From: Acholoe squamosa
Taxonomy: Eukaryota > Annelida > Polychaeta > Phyllodocida > Polynoidae
Direction of reading: 5' to 3'
Assembly (NCBI GenBank): GCA_949317995.1
Contig: OX439046.1
Span: 41,206,002 to 41,270,001, forward strand
Length of the DNA: 64,000 nt
Shown piece after piece: positions 31,129 to 40,059 of this stretch (position 1 is its first letter; every line of letters begins with the position of its first letter). Under the pieces are notes generated by a model. The model saw only the letters and a list, made by a program, of their open reading frames with translations. It was not told the DNA's origin and did no database searches. The position numbers were made by a program, and so were the translations under genes.

Positions 31129-31557
31129 GTAAGGCAGGCAGGTAGGAAGGCAGGCAGGTTATGACAGGCTAGAAAGCATACAGTTGACTTATATAGGGTA
31201 GGGTAGGGTAGGGTAGGGTAGGGTAGGGTAGGGTAAGGGTAGGGTAGGGTAGGTGGGTAGGTGGTTTAGGTGGGTGGGTAGGTGGGTGGGTGGGTTAGGT
31301 GGGTTATTTTGGGCGGCCAGCCCGGGCCAACAAGCCCCAAACCCCCCATACTTAAGGGGTGCCCCCACCCCCCCACCCCATAGTTTTTTAAACCCAACCC
31401 CACCCTTTCCTACCCTACCCTACCCTACCCTACCCTACCCTACCCTACCCTACCCTATTTTATTCTACCCTATTCTATCCTATTCTATATATCTCTCCCG
31501 TTCCCTTCCCCCTGTTTAGGTAAGCATGTTACATCGTTCTTCGTTCGTTTAAATTTG
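31129..31557. repeat. (GGGTA)n ... (CCCTA)n foldback inside Polinton
   Basis: GGGTA repeats run from about 31195 to 31255, then GGGTGGGTAGGTGG variants. A C-rich centre follows (GGGGTGCCCCCACCCCCCCA), then CCCTA repeats from about 31410 to 31458, trailing off into CCTATTCTAT. The two arms can pair as a large hairpin and the G-rich strand could form quadruplexes. A homologous block lies at about 51040-51310 in the second Polinton. Confidence 0.9.
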
Positions 31558-32181
31558 TTATGACGTTGAGTGTAAAGCGAGCTGATTGTGGTGAAAACAG
31601 TGAGTAAGGGAGATAAGCTGGGTGCACCACATAGCCAGATAAAACCAAACTTTTTCTTTCTCCTCTACACTGAAACGATCCAGGGACGATGATGGGATGT
31701 GAAATATGGGGCAGGAGGAAAACAAAGTTTTGGTTTCTAAGCACTCAGCTAGAAGTTCCAAAATAGACATGAAGAAATGAAGACGCTGGTTAAGTAGGCG
31801 GGGATTTTCTTTGGCGTGATGCTCTTCTGCCGCTTTCAATGCTTCCACATGGAAGGGGTTTTTCAGTGGGCCTTTTCCCTTTCTTCCATGCTTCAGGGCA
31901 TAACCCAAGGTTTCCACCGCTGAAAATTTCGACAAGTTATGACTCAAAACCATTTTCCTCAAGGTTTTTCTGTCTTTGGATGTAAAACTTGATTGCACTG
32001 AAGAAAAAACTAAGTATAATTTTTTCCGGTGAAGAACACATTCTTTCAAGTATTTGCACACGTACCTGAAACAAATAGAAGAGCAACATATAATTTCATT
32101 TCTTTCCCTCACATATGTCAGAACTTGAGTGTCGTCGGGGTGACGTTGTTCTAATACACGCTGCAGGGAGTAACGCGACAT
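31558..32181 (-). CDS. Unknown Polinton protein, 207 aa
   Basis: An intact open frame in the minus-strand arm, between the repeat hairpin and another unknown gene. The protein looks helical and Cys/His-containing (IICCSSICFRYVCKYLKECV), with a basic middle (GYALKHGRKGKGPLKNPF) and a hydrophobic, Leu-rich C-terminal third. There is no clear signal peptide. I recognise no family. Its codon use and spacing match its neighbours, so it is likely a real gene. Host interaction or early regulation would fit genes at this position but is a guess. Confidence 0.6.
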   Translation of the reverse strand: MSRYSLQRVLEQRHPDDTQVLTYVRERNEIICCSSICFRYVCKYLKECVLHRKKLYLVFSSVQSSFTSKDRKTLRKMVLSHNLSKFSAVETLGYALKHGRKGKGPLKNPFHVEALKAAEEHHAKENPRLLNQRLHFFMSILELLAECLETKTLFSSCPIFHIPSSSLDRFSVEEKEKVWFYLAMWCTQLISLTHCFHHNQLALHSTS

Positions 32182-32416
32182 AGTAGGTCGAAGGTTGTTG
32201 TGTCAAATAACGATGGTTTAGTCCCCGTTTAACCTTTATAGGAAACCTGTCAGTCTTTCCTTATCGCAATTTCCTGAAATGATTTATTGCTCAAGGACGA
32301 AACAAACGTTAGGGTCAGTGCCTGAGCGTTCTGAAAAGAGGGGAAAACATGTGGAAGGGTGGGTTTGGCCCAGGGGCCTTACCCGGAGGATCATCGTTTA
32401 TTTTTGTTCAGTTTTA
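32182..32416. other. Intergenic, Polinton
   Basis: 235 bp between two minus-strand genes. It contains a CTTTATAGG TATA-like box (minus-strand reading CCTATAAAGG near 32236) about 55 bp upstream of the 207-residue gene, suggesting a promoter. Confidence 0.35.
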
Positions 32417-33073
32417 TTAGGAGGACCAAAAATTAGATACGGGGTAGGCTGTTACCACCTTCAGCTGACCTTTTTCATGGGAGGTAGTTATTTCAGTAAT
32501 AACTCTCACAACATGACAGCATCCATGGTAATTGTGGCCAATCTCTGTCCTGAATCCTCTTTCATAGAAAATTTTTGAACCTAAAGAGTGTGTAATTTTG
32601 TCTGGGTGAAGTAAAGTGGCTTTAATTAAAGCCTTCACCATAGTAGAATCGATGAAAACTGAATTACCAGGCCCTCCCCCCAAAGGTTGATCCCTTAGAA
32701 AAAAGGGTTTTTGTCTGTCTGAAATGAATTTCTTTGAACTTCCAGAGGAAATGGAATGTCTAGACATTAAGTGTACCATGGCACCATGTCCCAAAAGAAC
32801 ACCTGAAAAAAAACTTTCCCCATTTTCTGAGATAAGTTTTTTCACAGAGGGTCCACCAGGAACCAATGCAGTGGTTTGGTTGTGCAAAAAGCATTGTTTG
32901 AAGTTACAGTTAGGAGGGATGTAAAGATCCCTGTTCAAATTTTCAGGACAGAATTTCCACACAGCCCACACCTTACCTTCTTCTACACCCCTCCTGATGT
33001 CTGAAATAAACACCTCCTGACGCCTTTTGTGACCTACGGTCAAAGACAAAGGCAAAGGACAAAAGTTAGCCAT
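32417..33073 (-). CDS. Unknown Polinton protein, 218 aa
   Basis: First gene of the minus-strand arm next to the divergent centre. The protein reads as ordered alpha/beta sequence (VWAVWKFCPENLNRDLYIPP, GVLLGHGAMVHLMSRHSI, SVFIDSTMVKALIKATLL) and ends with a beta-rich segment, HVVRVITEITTSHEKGQLKV. There is no transmembrane segment and no motif I can assign. Homologues in other Polintons, if any, would settle whether it is core or lineage-specific. Confidence 0.6.
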   Translation of the reverse strand: MANFCPLPLSLTVGHKRRQEVFISDIRRGVEEGKVWAVWKFCPENLNRDLYIPPNCNFKQCFLHNQTTALVPGGPSVKKLISENGESFFSGVLLGHGAMVHLMSRHSISSGSSKKFISDRQKPFFLRDQPLGGGPGNSVFIDSTMVKALIKATLLHPDKITHSLGSKIFYERGFRTEIGHNYHGCCHVVRVITEITTSHEKGQLKVVTAYPVSNFWSS

Positions 33074-33471
33074 GTCTGCTTGAGAGAAGCTAGTTCTGAT
33101 AAATGACGAATGGTCTGCGTTAATTACAGAATGGTAACAACAAGACTCGTTTTACAAGCCTCACCCTGAACGTTGACTGAACGTTATCACGTTTTTTATT
33201 TGAGTTAAGCTTTTTTACTTTTTTCCAAAACAACACTGACTAAGTGTAAAACATACTATGAATGGAAAAGCACGGTTATCTACGACTCATGGACGTGGTT
33301 GTACGTTATCTGAACGACAAGGGAACGTCCCAGCATCGTATCAGGATAGTTACTATAAAGTAGACTTGAGCTGCTCGATCTTCATCAAACCTTTTCTGAC
33401 GTTTGTCTGCTGTTCGCCGTCCTGCTCCTGCACCTTCCAGCCCTGCCACCCTTTCATCTTCAAGGAGAACA
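33074..33471. promoter_or_regulatory. Divergent intergenic centre of Polinton with TATA-like box
   Basis: Left-arm genes read away to the left and right-arm genes to the right of this interval. A TATA-like ACTATAAAGTAG lies near 33352, followed by GAGCTGCTC. The second Polinton has TTTATAAGGAGT followed by TAGCTGCTC near 51482-51512, before its own plus-strand genes, so the box and the CTGCTC element look conserved. Confidence 0.45.
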
Positions 33472-34875
33472 ATGCCTGGTCGCATGAAGACGGGACTTAG
33501 TGTCAGGAGAGGAGGAGCTAAAAAACTGGCTCCACTAACTTTTACTACTTCTAAACAGACAGTGGAAAAGGCGTCGGGCATCGCCCCTCCTCCTACCTCT
33601 CCAGCCTCACCTGATAAACCACCTGCAACTCCTGCTCGGCTTCCAACTGAAGTGCCTGATGCAGGAGAACAGGAAGCCGCTCTTGCAGCTCTTCATGGCG
33701 AAATCACTGATTTCCTGGATCGCGTCCGGGATCGCTCTCCTCAGGAAGCTGGCGACGGCGATTTTGACATCAGGGAATACATCAATCCCCCGGCACCTTT
33801 GAACTACCAACCCCCCACTGAAACACCTACGTCCGCCTCTTACTCACCCGTGACTCCGGAGGAACCTTCTCCCCAGGTCAGTCCAATTAAGGTTATAGAC
33901 CTTACAACCTCATCACCGGCAGTTAAACCCATAGAAGTGGTGGACTTAACACAAGGGACACCTTCACCTGCTCACCGCGGGGGGTATTCGCAGGTAGAGG
34001 TTATAGATTTAACCGGCCCTTCTCCTCTGTACTCTCTCCCGGTTCCAGTAGAGGAGCTGCTTCTTAAAAGCCCGCCGGAAAAAAGAAACTGTTCCAGTGA
34101 GAAAGAAGGGGAGCCTAAGAAAAAAAGACAGAAGCGCGCCTACCACAAGAAAACCCCTGTCTCTACCCCTGCTTCAGATTCCTCAGCGACTTCATCCTAT
34201 GGTGCCGAGCCAATTGGTTCTGTCCCAGGTGTTCCTTCTCCTAAAGACAAGTCACACAGGCAAAAGTTTGGGGAGGGAACTGCCCCCAGTTCTTCCAGCA
34301 AGCTTGTGGGCTTTAGGTCAGTGCCTTTGGTGGTAAAAAAGTGGCCTGCTCGATTTGGTTTCCAAGAAAAGTCACCTGCCCCCAACCAAGTTTTTTATCC
34401 GGAAGGGGATAACAACGCCTGCATAGAAATATACAGGGAACCTAGCATCAGGGGAGTATGCTTGAGAACCTACCTGGACAAACCTTACGAGCGGTGCTTG
34501 AACCTAGAGGCGCGTGAATTCAGGAACTTAGTGGACCAGATAGAGTGCATCCTAGGAAAGTACAAGGAGTTACACCGCCTAGCTGCCCTTGGAGAGAGGA
34601 AGGTGGATAATCTTTTGTTGTCCTTGAACCAAGACTGCACCGACCCCAGTGGAGGCCGGGCTATGGTCCTGGTAAACTTGTACAAGGGAACTCCTAAAGT
34701 TCACATAGGAACAACCAGCTACGTGGAGGAAATGAATGCCTCGGTGTCTTCCAGCTTCAGAATGCCCCCCTCAGCCACACACTGCGGACACACTGTGTCC
34801 CCCTTCATTCTGGAGGACATAAAATCACGAGTTGGTCCCTTCCTAGACGAAACGACCGATTTCTACTCTGGGTAA
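33472..34875 (+). CDS. Protein with three SUMO-interaction motifs and C-terminal PC4-like domain
   Basis: 467 residues from the preferred Met (MPGRMKTGLSVRRG); the frame is open 23 codons further upstream to 33403. The N-terminal half is disordered and Pro/Ser-rich. It carries three SUMO-interaction cores of the form V-[I/V]-D-L-T at residues about 141 (VIDLT, 33892), 156 (VVDLT, 33937) and 177 (VIDLT, 34000). A KKKRQKRAYHKK basic run is a likely nuclear signal. The C-terminal part (about 287-400) is ordered: CIEIYREPSIRGVCLRTYLD then ECILGKYKEL. Its strand-rich start and closing helix recall PC4-type single-strand DNA-binding domains, a weak match. It is the first gene of the replication arm, just upstream of POLB. 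A nuclear role at SUMO-rich replication sites, or capture of SUMO-modified host defence proteins, is inference. Confidence 0.75.
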   Translation: MPGRMKTGLSVRRGGAKKLAPLTFTTSKQTVEKASGIAPPPTSPASPDKPPATPARLPTEVPDAGEQEAALAALHGEITDFLDRVRDRSPQEAGDGDFDIREYINPPAPLNYQPPTETPTSASYSPVTPEEPSPQVSPIKVIDLTTSSPAVKPIEVVDLTQGTPSPAHRGGYSQVEVIDLTGPSPLYSLPVPVEELLLKSPPEKRNCSSEKEGEPKKKRQKRAYHKKTPVSTPASDSSATSSYGAEPIGSVPGVPSPKDKSHRQKFGEGTAPSSSSKLVGFRSVPLVVKKWPARFGFQEKSPAPNQVFYPEGDNNACIEIYREPSIRGVCLRTYLDKPYERCLNLEAREFRNLVDQIECILGKYKELHRLAALGERKVDNLLLSLNQDCTDPSGGRAMVLVNLYKGTPKVHIGTTSYVEEMNASVSSSFRMPPSATHCGHTVSPFILEDIKSRVGPFLDETTDFYSG

Positions 34876-35106
34876 GTGGTCAACTTTGTATAGTGTCTGG
34901 TCAACAGCTCCTTGTTAAGTGCTTTTACATTATGATGTATATCAGCTAATTTGTAGTTAGATTTAGATGTACTCCGTTATTAGTCAACATAGCCCAGCGT
35001 AGGTTTAAGTTCCATATGTACTCCATGTATACTTAGGTTAGGTTTTTAGTTATAAGTTTGTATATAGAACATAAAGTGAAACAAGAAAAAGAAACCTTAA
35101 AAAAAA
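34876..35106 (+). promoter_or_regulatory. Intergenic with likely POLB promoter
   Basis: AT-rich 231 bp. A TATA-like TTTGTATATAGAAC near 35055-35068 lies about 45 bp upstream of the POLB start. Confidence 0.35.
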
Positions 35107-38100
35107 ATGCCGCCCAAAAAGGTAAAACAACTTTACACCGTCAACTGTCCAATGTGTAACACCCCTAGACCTCCACGTTTGGTAACTGTAGAAAACAGTG
35201 GAAAAACTTTATGTAACTCAGATTCTTGTAGAAGAGAAACTTTTTCCGACAGCTTAGAACTTCCAAAAGAAATAGAAAAAAATTCTTTGCATAAAAGCAG
35301 TTACCGTGACAACTTCAAGTCCATAGCTTCAGGTTTGGCTGTGCTTGGTAAGCTTCAGTCCATTTTCAACGTCAGAATGACAAGTTTCAACAAAGACTTG
35401 GGAGCCAAACAGGTAATAGAGGCGCTTACCTCTATTCATAGAAATCAAGTTATGGCTTACAAAGTGGCTGTCTCTTTTGGAAGGTTGTTGTCTTCCTCTA
35501 AGGAGGAAGAAGAAGAAGAGAAAGTCATGTACTTTCATGCTTCTGCCAACAACTCGTCTTTGTTCTATGACAGTGAAAGTCATAGAGACCCTTACATTTT
35601 TATAAGGGACGACAAAGACTTTGCAGAGTGTTTAGATTTAATAGAAAACAACATTAAAGAAGACACTCAAAGACCCTCTACTAAATGGAGTGTAATAGGC
35701 AACGTGAACGCCAACATCACACTGATAAGGGCTACGGGAGGAGAATATCTTTTAGGTAAAATGAAAACTGTTCCACCAGGTTTAAGACAAAGAGGAATGC
35801 AACACTTTCACAGAGACCCTAAAACCAAAAGGGCTTACAAGGACAACTTGTGTTTCTTTAGATGTCTGTCTTTCTTCCTGTATGAATCTTTAGAAAAAAC
35901 TCAAGAGCTTTTCCTTGAAGCCTATCCAGGGGTGAACAAGGAGACTTTTGAGGGCGTTAACATAAGAGATTTAGACAGGTTAGAAAAAATGTTTGAAGTT
36001 AACATAAGAATCTTTTACCTTCCCTCTTTTGGTAAAAGAAAGGGTCGACCTAAAATTATAAGGTCAAACATGTGTTCATCCAAGAAAATCATGAACTTGA
36101 ACTTACACAGAAACCATGTAAGTTTAATAACTAACATGGGACTGTATGGTAAAATGTACCCCTGTGAAAAGTGTCATAAAGTTTTCACTCGTAGCTTCCT
36201 TTTGAAACAACACAATGGGGTGAAAAAAGATTGCACCAAAGTCAGCTTCAGGTACAAAGGTGGAGCATACAATCCATCCAAAACAGTTTTTCAAGTTTTA
36301 GAGGAACTGGGAATAGTTTGTTCACCTGAGAAAAAAATATACCCCTATAAAATTGTTTTTGACTTTGAAAGCTATTTCGTCCAACCTGAAAATTCGTCCC
36401 CAGAAAATGCTAACACTGTGATAGAAAAAACTCACATACCCCTTTCTGCCAGTGTAGCTTCTGATTTTCCTGGGCATACAGAACCAGTGTGTTTTGTCAG
36501 AAATTCCAACAGGGACGACGATCCTTTGGTTAAAAATGTGTTGGAACACATAAACAACTTGGGGCAAATAATAGGAGAACAGGTGAAAGAGAATTTTAGA
36601 GATGTTTTAGACGAACTAGACTCTCTAGAAGAAAAACAAAAGGAACTAGAACATAAAGCTAGCAAAGTTTTTCCAGCAAAGAACAAAAAAAATCCCCAAA
36701 AAAAAATCTCCCATGTTCTTGAAGTGAAGGAAAAACTTCTTACCTACATAGAAAGAGTCCCTGTTCTAGGTTTCAACTCTGGAAAGTATGACATTAATTT
36801 GATAAAAAAGGAATTTCATTCTTTTTTTATAGACACAGACAAAACAGAAATGAAAACCATAAAAAAATGCAACAAGTACATAGCAGTGTACACAGACCAT
36901 CTTCTTTTCCTTGACATGTTTAACTATTTGGCACCAGGTTATTCCTACGCAAACTACCTGAAAGCCTTTCTAAAAGGGAAAGCTGAAAAAGGTTTTTTTC
37001 CCTACGAGTGGATGGACAACATAAGAAAACTGAACAACAAAGCTCTTCCTCCACGCCACTGCTTCTACAGTTCTTTGTCGGGTGGTGGAATAAGCAAAGA
37101 AGATTATCTTGAATGTAAGAAGGTCTGGAAAGAAAACAAAATGAAAACTATGAAGGACTACTTGATATATTACAACAACCTGGATGTTAAACCCTTTGTT
37201 TTAGCCATAAACGAGCACACAAAATTTTTTATAGATCGTGGGGTAGACATGTTCAAAGACGGTTTAACTTTGCCAGGTTTAACCTTGAAGTTTCTTTTCA
37301 ACAACACTGCACCTAATGCCACTCCTTACATTCTTTTTGGTGAGAAAGAAAAGGATGTTCACTCCTTGCTCAGACGCAACTTAGTAGGGGGTCCCTCTAT
37401 TATTTTTCACAGACATCACAAAAGTGGAGAAACAAGAATAAGACAAAAAAAATACGGGTCACAAAGCAAAGTATGCAGACACATAGTAGGGGTAGATGCT
37501 AACAGCTTGTACCTCAAGTGCATGGGTGAAGAGCACTGCACAGGTTATTATGTGGTGCGCAGGAAAGAAAACGATTTTCAAGCTGTTTGCAGTCAACAAA
37601 TTAGCTACTCAGCCACAGAATGGTTGCGATACAAAACTGTGACAGACAAAGTCAAGATATTACACCAATACAACTACGGGGAAGTAGTATTGGGTTCAAG
37701 GAAAATAAAAGTGGACGGATATGATCCAGCTTCAAAAAAAGTATACCAGTTTCACGGGTGCTACTGGCATGGTCACATATGTCACCTTACTAAATCAGTT
37801 TTGAGAGACCCCAATGGAAAGGCATGGTTAGAAGAAAAAAACCAAAATACCATTTTGACTACCCTATATCTTCAATCGTTAGGTTACCAAGTAGAGGAAA
37901 AGTATGAGTGTATGTGGTTGAAAGAAAAAACTGAAAACTTGTGCAGAGAAACAAAAAGTGAATGGGAAATTAAAAGACCGTTGTGCCAAGGCAGAAAAAG
38001 TCAGGATGAAATACTGAGAGGGGTTTCTAAAGGAACAACTTTTGGACTTATCCAGGTAGACATAGAAACACCTGAACACTTGAAAGAAAAATTCAGTGAA

Positions 38101-39249
38101 ATGACACCTATTTTCAAAAACTGTTTAGTAGGAAAAAAAGACGTAGGTGAACATATGAAACGTTACCTGGAAGCAGCAGGTAAGCTAAAACAACCGCAAC
38201 GCCAACTTATAGGCAGCTACCACGCAGAGGGAATTTTGTTGGGAACTCCTCTCTTGAAGTGGTACCTGGAAAAAGGTTTGGTAGTTACGACAGTACACCT
38301 TCTCGTAGAATACACTCCAGAACAGACTTTTTTACCCTTCATGGACGAAGTAACCAAAGCTAGGAGGAAGGGCGACGAAAATATAGACTGTAAGATTTTG
38401 TCAGATCTGTACAAACTTTTGGGAAATGGTTCATACGGAAAAACCATATGCAACAAACAAAACTTTGTTCAAACAAAGTATCTTCACCCCTCTAAGGCAA
38501 GACGTTTGGCCATGCACTGGTCAGTGCAAGATGTGCAAGACATAAGTGACAACACGGTAGAACTGTCCTGTTTGCCCACCTCCATCACCTACGATCTCCC
38601 AGTTCAAATAGGGTTCATGGTATACCAATATGCCAAACTTAAAATGTTGGCTTTCTATTACGACTTTCTCCTTGAATACATAGACGAGAAAGATTTTGAA
38701 ATGTGTGAAATGGACACTGACAGTTTTTACTTTGCTTTAAGTGCAGAGAAAATAGAAGACGTAATTATTCCTGAAAAACGTGAAGCTTTCTTCAGAGAAC
38801 GTCACAAATGGTTGCCCTCTGAATCATGTGACAACAGTCACCACAGAGAGACCTATGTTCAGACCAAAGTATTGGGTGAGCTGTGGCTGCCTCAACCATG
38901 TTGTAAGAGCCGTCTGGCGTTTGACAAGAGAACCCCCGGGTTATTCAAAGTGGAGTGGGAAGGTGACGAAATGACTGCCTTGAACTCCAAATGTTACATA
39001 GGCACAGGAGTAAATGTGCCCGTTAAAATGAGTTGCAAAGGTGTAATTCAAAAACAAAACCCCCTGACCACTGACAAGTACAAAGAAGTACTGGACAGTG
39101 AAAATGTTGTCACGGTAGTCAACAAAGGATTTAAAGTAGTAAACCACAGCGTTACGACTTACTCTCAAAGGAAACAAGGTCTAACCTATCAGTACATAAA
39201 GAGACAAGTATGTGAAGACGGTGTAAGCACCCTACCCCTTTCTATATAA
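35107..39249 (+). CDS. POLB: Family-B, protein-primed-type DNA polymerase (POLB)
   Basis: 1380 residues. It replicates the linear element genome, probably by protein priming at the inverted ends. The N-terminal part has CPMCNTPRPP, a possible zinc site. An OTU-like cysteine-protease pattern follows (DNLCFFRCLSFFLYES near 246-260, with His near 337 in RNHVSLI). Next is a C2H2-type finger (CEKCHKVF...H...C, about 353-375). The 3'-5' exonuclease has FDFES (419-421), GFNSGKYD (about 562) and YYNNLD (about 693). Polymerase motifs are GVDANSLYL (Asp 797), GNGSYGKT (about 1107) and MDTDS (1203-1205). Between motifs A and B lies VDGYDPASKKVYQFHGCYWH, reminiscent of a nuclease-like insertion of Polinton polymerases. 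The length is at the upper end for Polinton POLB because of the N-terminal extension. Confidence 0.96.
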   Translation: MPPKKVKQLYTVNCPMCNTPRPPRLVTVENSGKTLCNSDSCRRETFSDSLELPKEIEKNSLHKSSYRDNFKSIASGLAVLGKLQSIFNVRMTSFNKDLGAKQVIEALTSIHRNQVMAYKVAVSFGRLLSSSKEEEEEEKVMYFHASANNSSLFYDSESHRDPYIFIRDDKDFAECLDLIENNIKEDTQRPSTKWSVIGNVNANITLIRATGGEYLLGKMKTVPPGLRQRGMQHFHRDPKTKRAYKDNLCFFRCLSFFLYESLEKTQELFLEAYPGVNKETFEGVNIRDLDRLEKMFEVNIRIFYLPSFGKRKGRPKIIRSNMCSSKKIMNLNLHRNHVSLITNMGLYGKMYPCEKCHKVFTRSFLLKQHNGVKKDCTKVSFRYKGGAYNPSKTVFQVLEELGIVCSPEKKIYPYKIVFDFESYFVQPENSSPENANTVIEKTHIPLSASVASDFPGHTEPVCFVRNSNRDDDPLVKNVLEHINNLGQIIGEQVKENFRDVLDELDSLEEKQKELEHKASKVFPAKNKKNPQKKISHVLEVKEKLLTYIERVPVLGFNSGKYDINLIKKEFHSFFIDTDKTEMKTIKKCNKYIAVYTDHLLFLDMFNYLAPGYSYANYLKAFLKGKAEKGFFPYEWMDNIRKLNNKALPPRHCFYSSLSGGGISKEDYLECKKVWKENKMKTMKDYLIYYNNLDVKPFVLAINEHTKFFIDRGVDMFKDGLTLPGLTLKFLFNNTAPNATPYILFGEKEKDVHSLLRRNLVGGPSIIFHRHHKSGETRIRQKKYGSQSKVCRHIVGVDANSLYLKCMGEEHCTGYYVVRRKENDFQAVCSQQISYSATEWLRYKTVTDKVKILHQYNYGEVVLGSRKIKVDGYDPASKKVYQFHGCYWHGHICHLTKSVLRDPNGKAWLEEKNQNTILTTLYLQSLGYQVEEKYECMWLKEKTENLCRETKSEWEIKRPLCQGRKSQDEILRGVSKGTTFGLIQVDIETPEHLKEKFSEMTPIFKNCLVGKKDVGEHMKRYLEAAGKLKQPQRQLIGSYHAEGILLGTPLLKWYLEKGLVVTTVHLLVEYTPEQTFLPFMDEVTKARRKGDENIDCKILSDLYKLLGNGSYGKTICNKQNFVQTKYLHPSKARRLAMHWSVQDVQDISDNTVELSCLPTSITYDLPVQIGFMVYQYAKLKMLAFYYDFLLEYIDEKDFEMCEMDTDSFYFALSAEKIEDVIIPEKREAFFRERHKWLPSESCDNSHHRETYVQTKVLGELWLPQPCCKSRLAFDKRTPGLFKVEWEGDEMTALNSKCYIGTGVNVPVKMSCKGVIQKQNPLTTDKYKEVLDSENVVTVVNKGFKVVNHSVTTYSQRKQGLTYQYIKRQVCEDGVSTLPLSI

Positions 39250-39339
39250 AAAAAATGGTTTCTTTTTCTAGTTTCACTTCCAGTTGTACATTTCGTTGAA
39301 AGAAAAAAAGTTTTAAACAAATTGTTCAAATGAACAAAT

Positions 39340-39800
39340 TTCCTTCATAGAAAACAGTGTTAAAATGGAAAATGTTCATTTGAAAAATTGTTCAAACGAA
39401 CATTTGTTCAAATGAACATTTTTCCCCATAGAAAACAGTGTTAAAATGGAAAATGTTCATTTGAACAATTGTTCAAACGAACATTTGTTCAAATGAACAT
39501 TTTTCCCCATAGAAAACAGTGTTAAAATGGAAAATGTTCATTTGAACAATTGTTCAAACGAACATTTGTTCAAATGAACATTTTTCCCCATAGAAAACAG
39601 TGTTAAAATGGAAAATGTTCATTTGAACAATTGTTCAAACGAACATTTGTTCAAATGAACATTTTTTCCCATAGAAAACAGTGTTAAACTGGAAAATGTT
39701 CATTTGAACAATTGTTCAAACGAACATTTGTTCAAATGAACATTTTTTTCCATAGAAAACAGTGTTAAACTGGAAAATATTTTTTGTTCAAATGAACATT
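39340..39800. repeat. 81-bp palindrome-bearing tandem repeat, about six units
   Basis: CAGTGTTAAAATGGAAAATG or a close variant recurs at 39355, 39436, 39517, 39598, 39679 and 39760, exactly 81 bp apart. Each unit holds a chain of dyads, GTTCATTTGAAC / GTTCAAACGAAC / GTTCAAATGAAC, so the array offers many copies of GTTCNNNNGAAC. It lies between POLB and the Cys-rich gene. Possible roles are replication iterons, an enhancer or a transcript-end barrier. Confidence 0.95.
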
Positions 39801-40059
39801 TTTCAAATAAAAAAATGTGTACTGTATCATGAAAAAAAACTAATAAAAAAGTAAGAAAAGTGAACTGTATCACCCAAAAATAAAAAAAAAAAACTTTTCA
39901 CAAAAGTGAACGCTGTACATGTTCACGACAAAAAATAAAAAATCCGGCGCTGAAGAAATTAAGTTGGAACAGAAAAAAAGTGGTACCAGATTTCTTAACT
40001 CATAGCGTCACGTTCACCAGACTATTAGTATCTGGTTAGATTTAAGCAACCATTTTAAC
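39801..40059. other. AT-rich intergenic, Polinton right arm
   Basis: Poly-A-rich sequence with short AAAAGTGAACTGTATCA-like near-repeats (about 39820, 39858 and 39903). There is no gene. Confidence 0.5.

Noticed and set aside
31195-31460. GGGTA/CCCTA runs as telomere sequence
   Set aside because: They are pentamers rather than TTAGGG, occur in both orientations facing each other, and lie inside Polintons in both copies.
32417-33073. Resemblance of the C-terminal end (…KGQLKVVTAYP) to RNase-type toxin domains
   Set aside because: Only a few residues match, with no visible catalytic pattern. Left as unknown.
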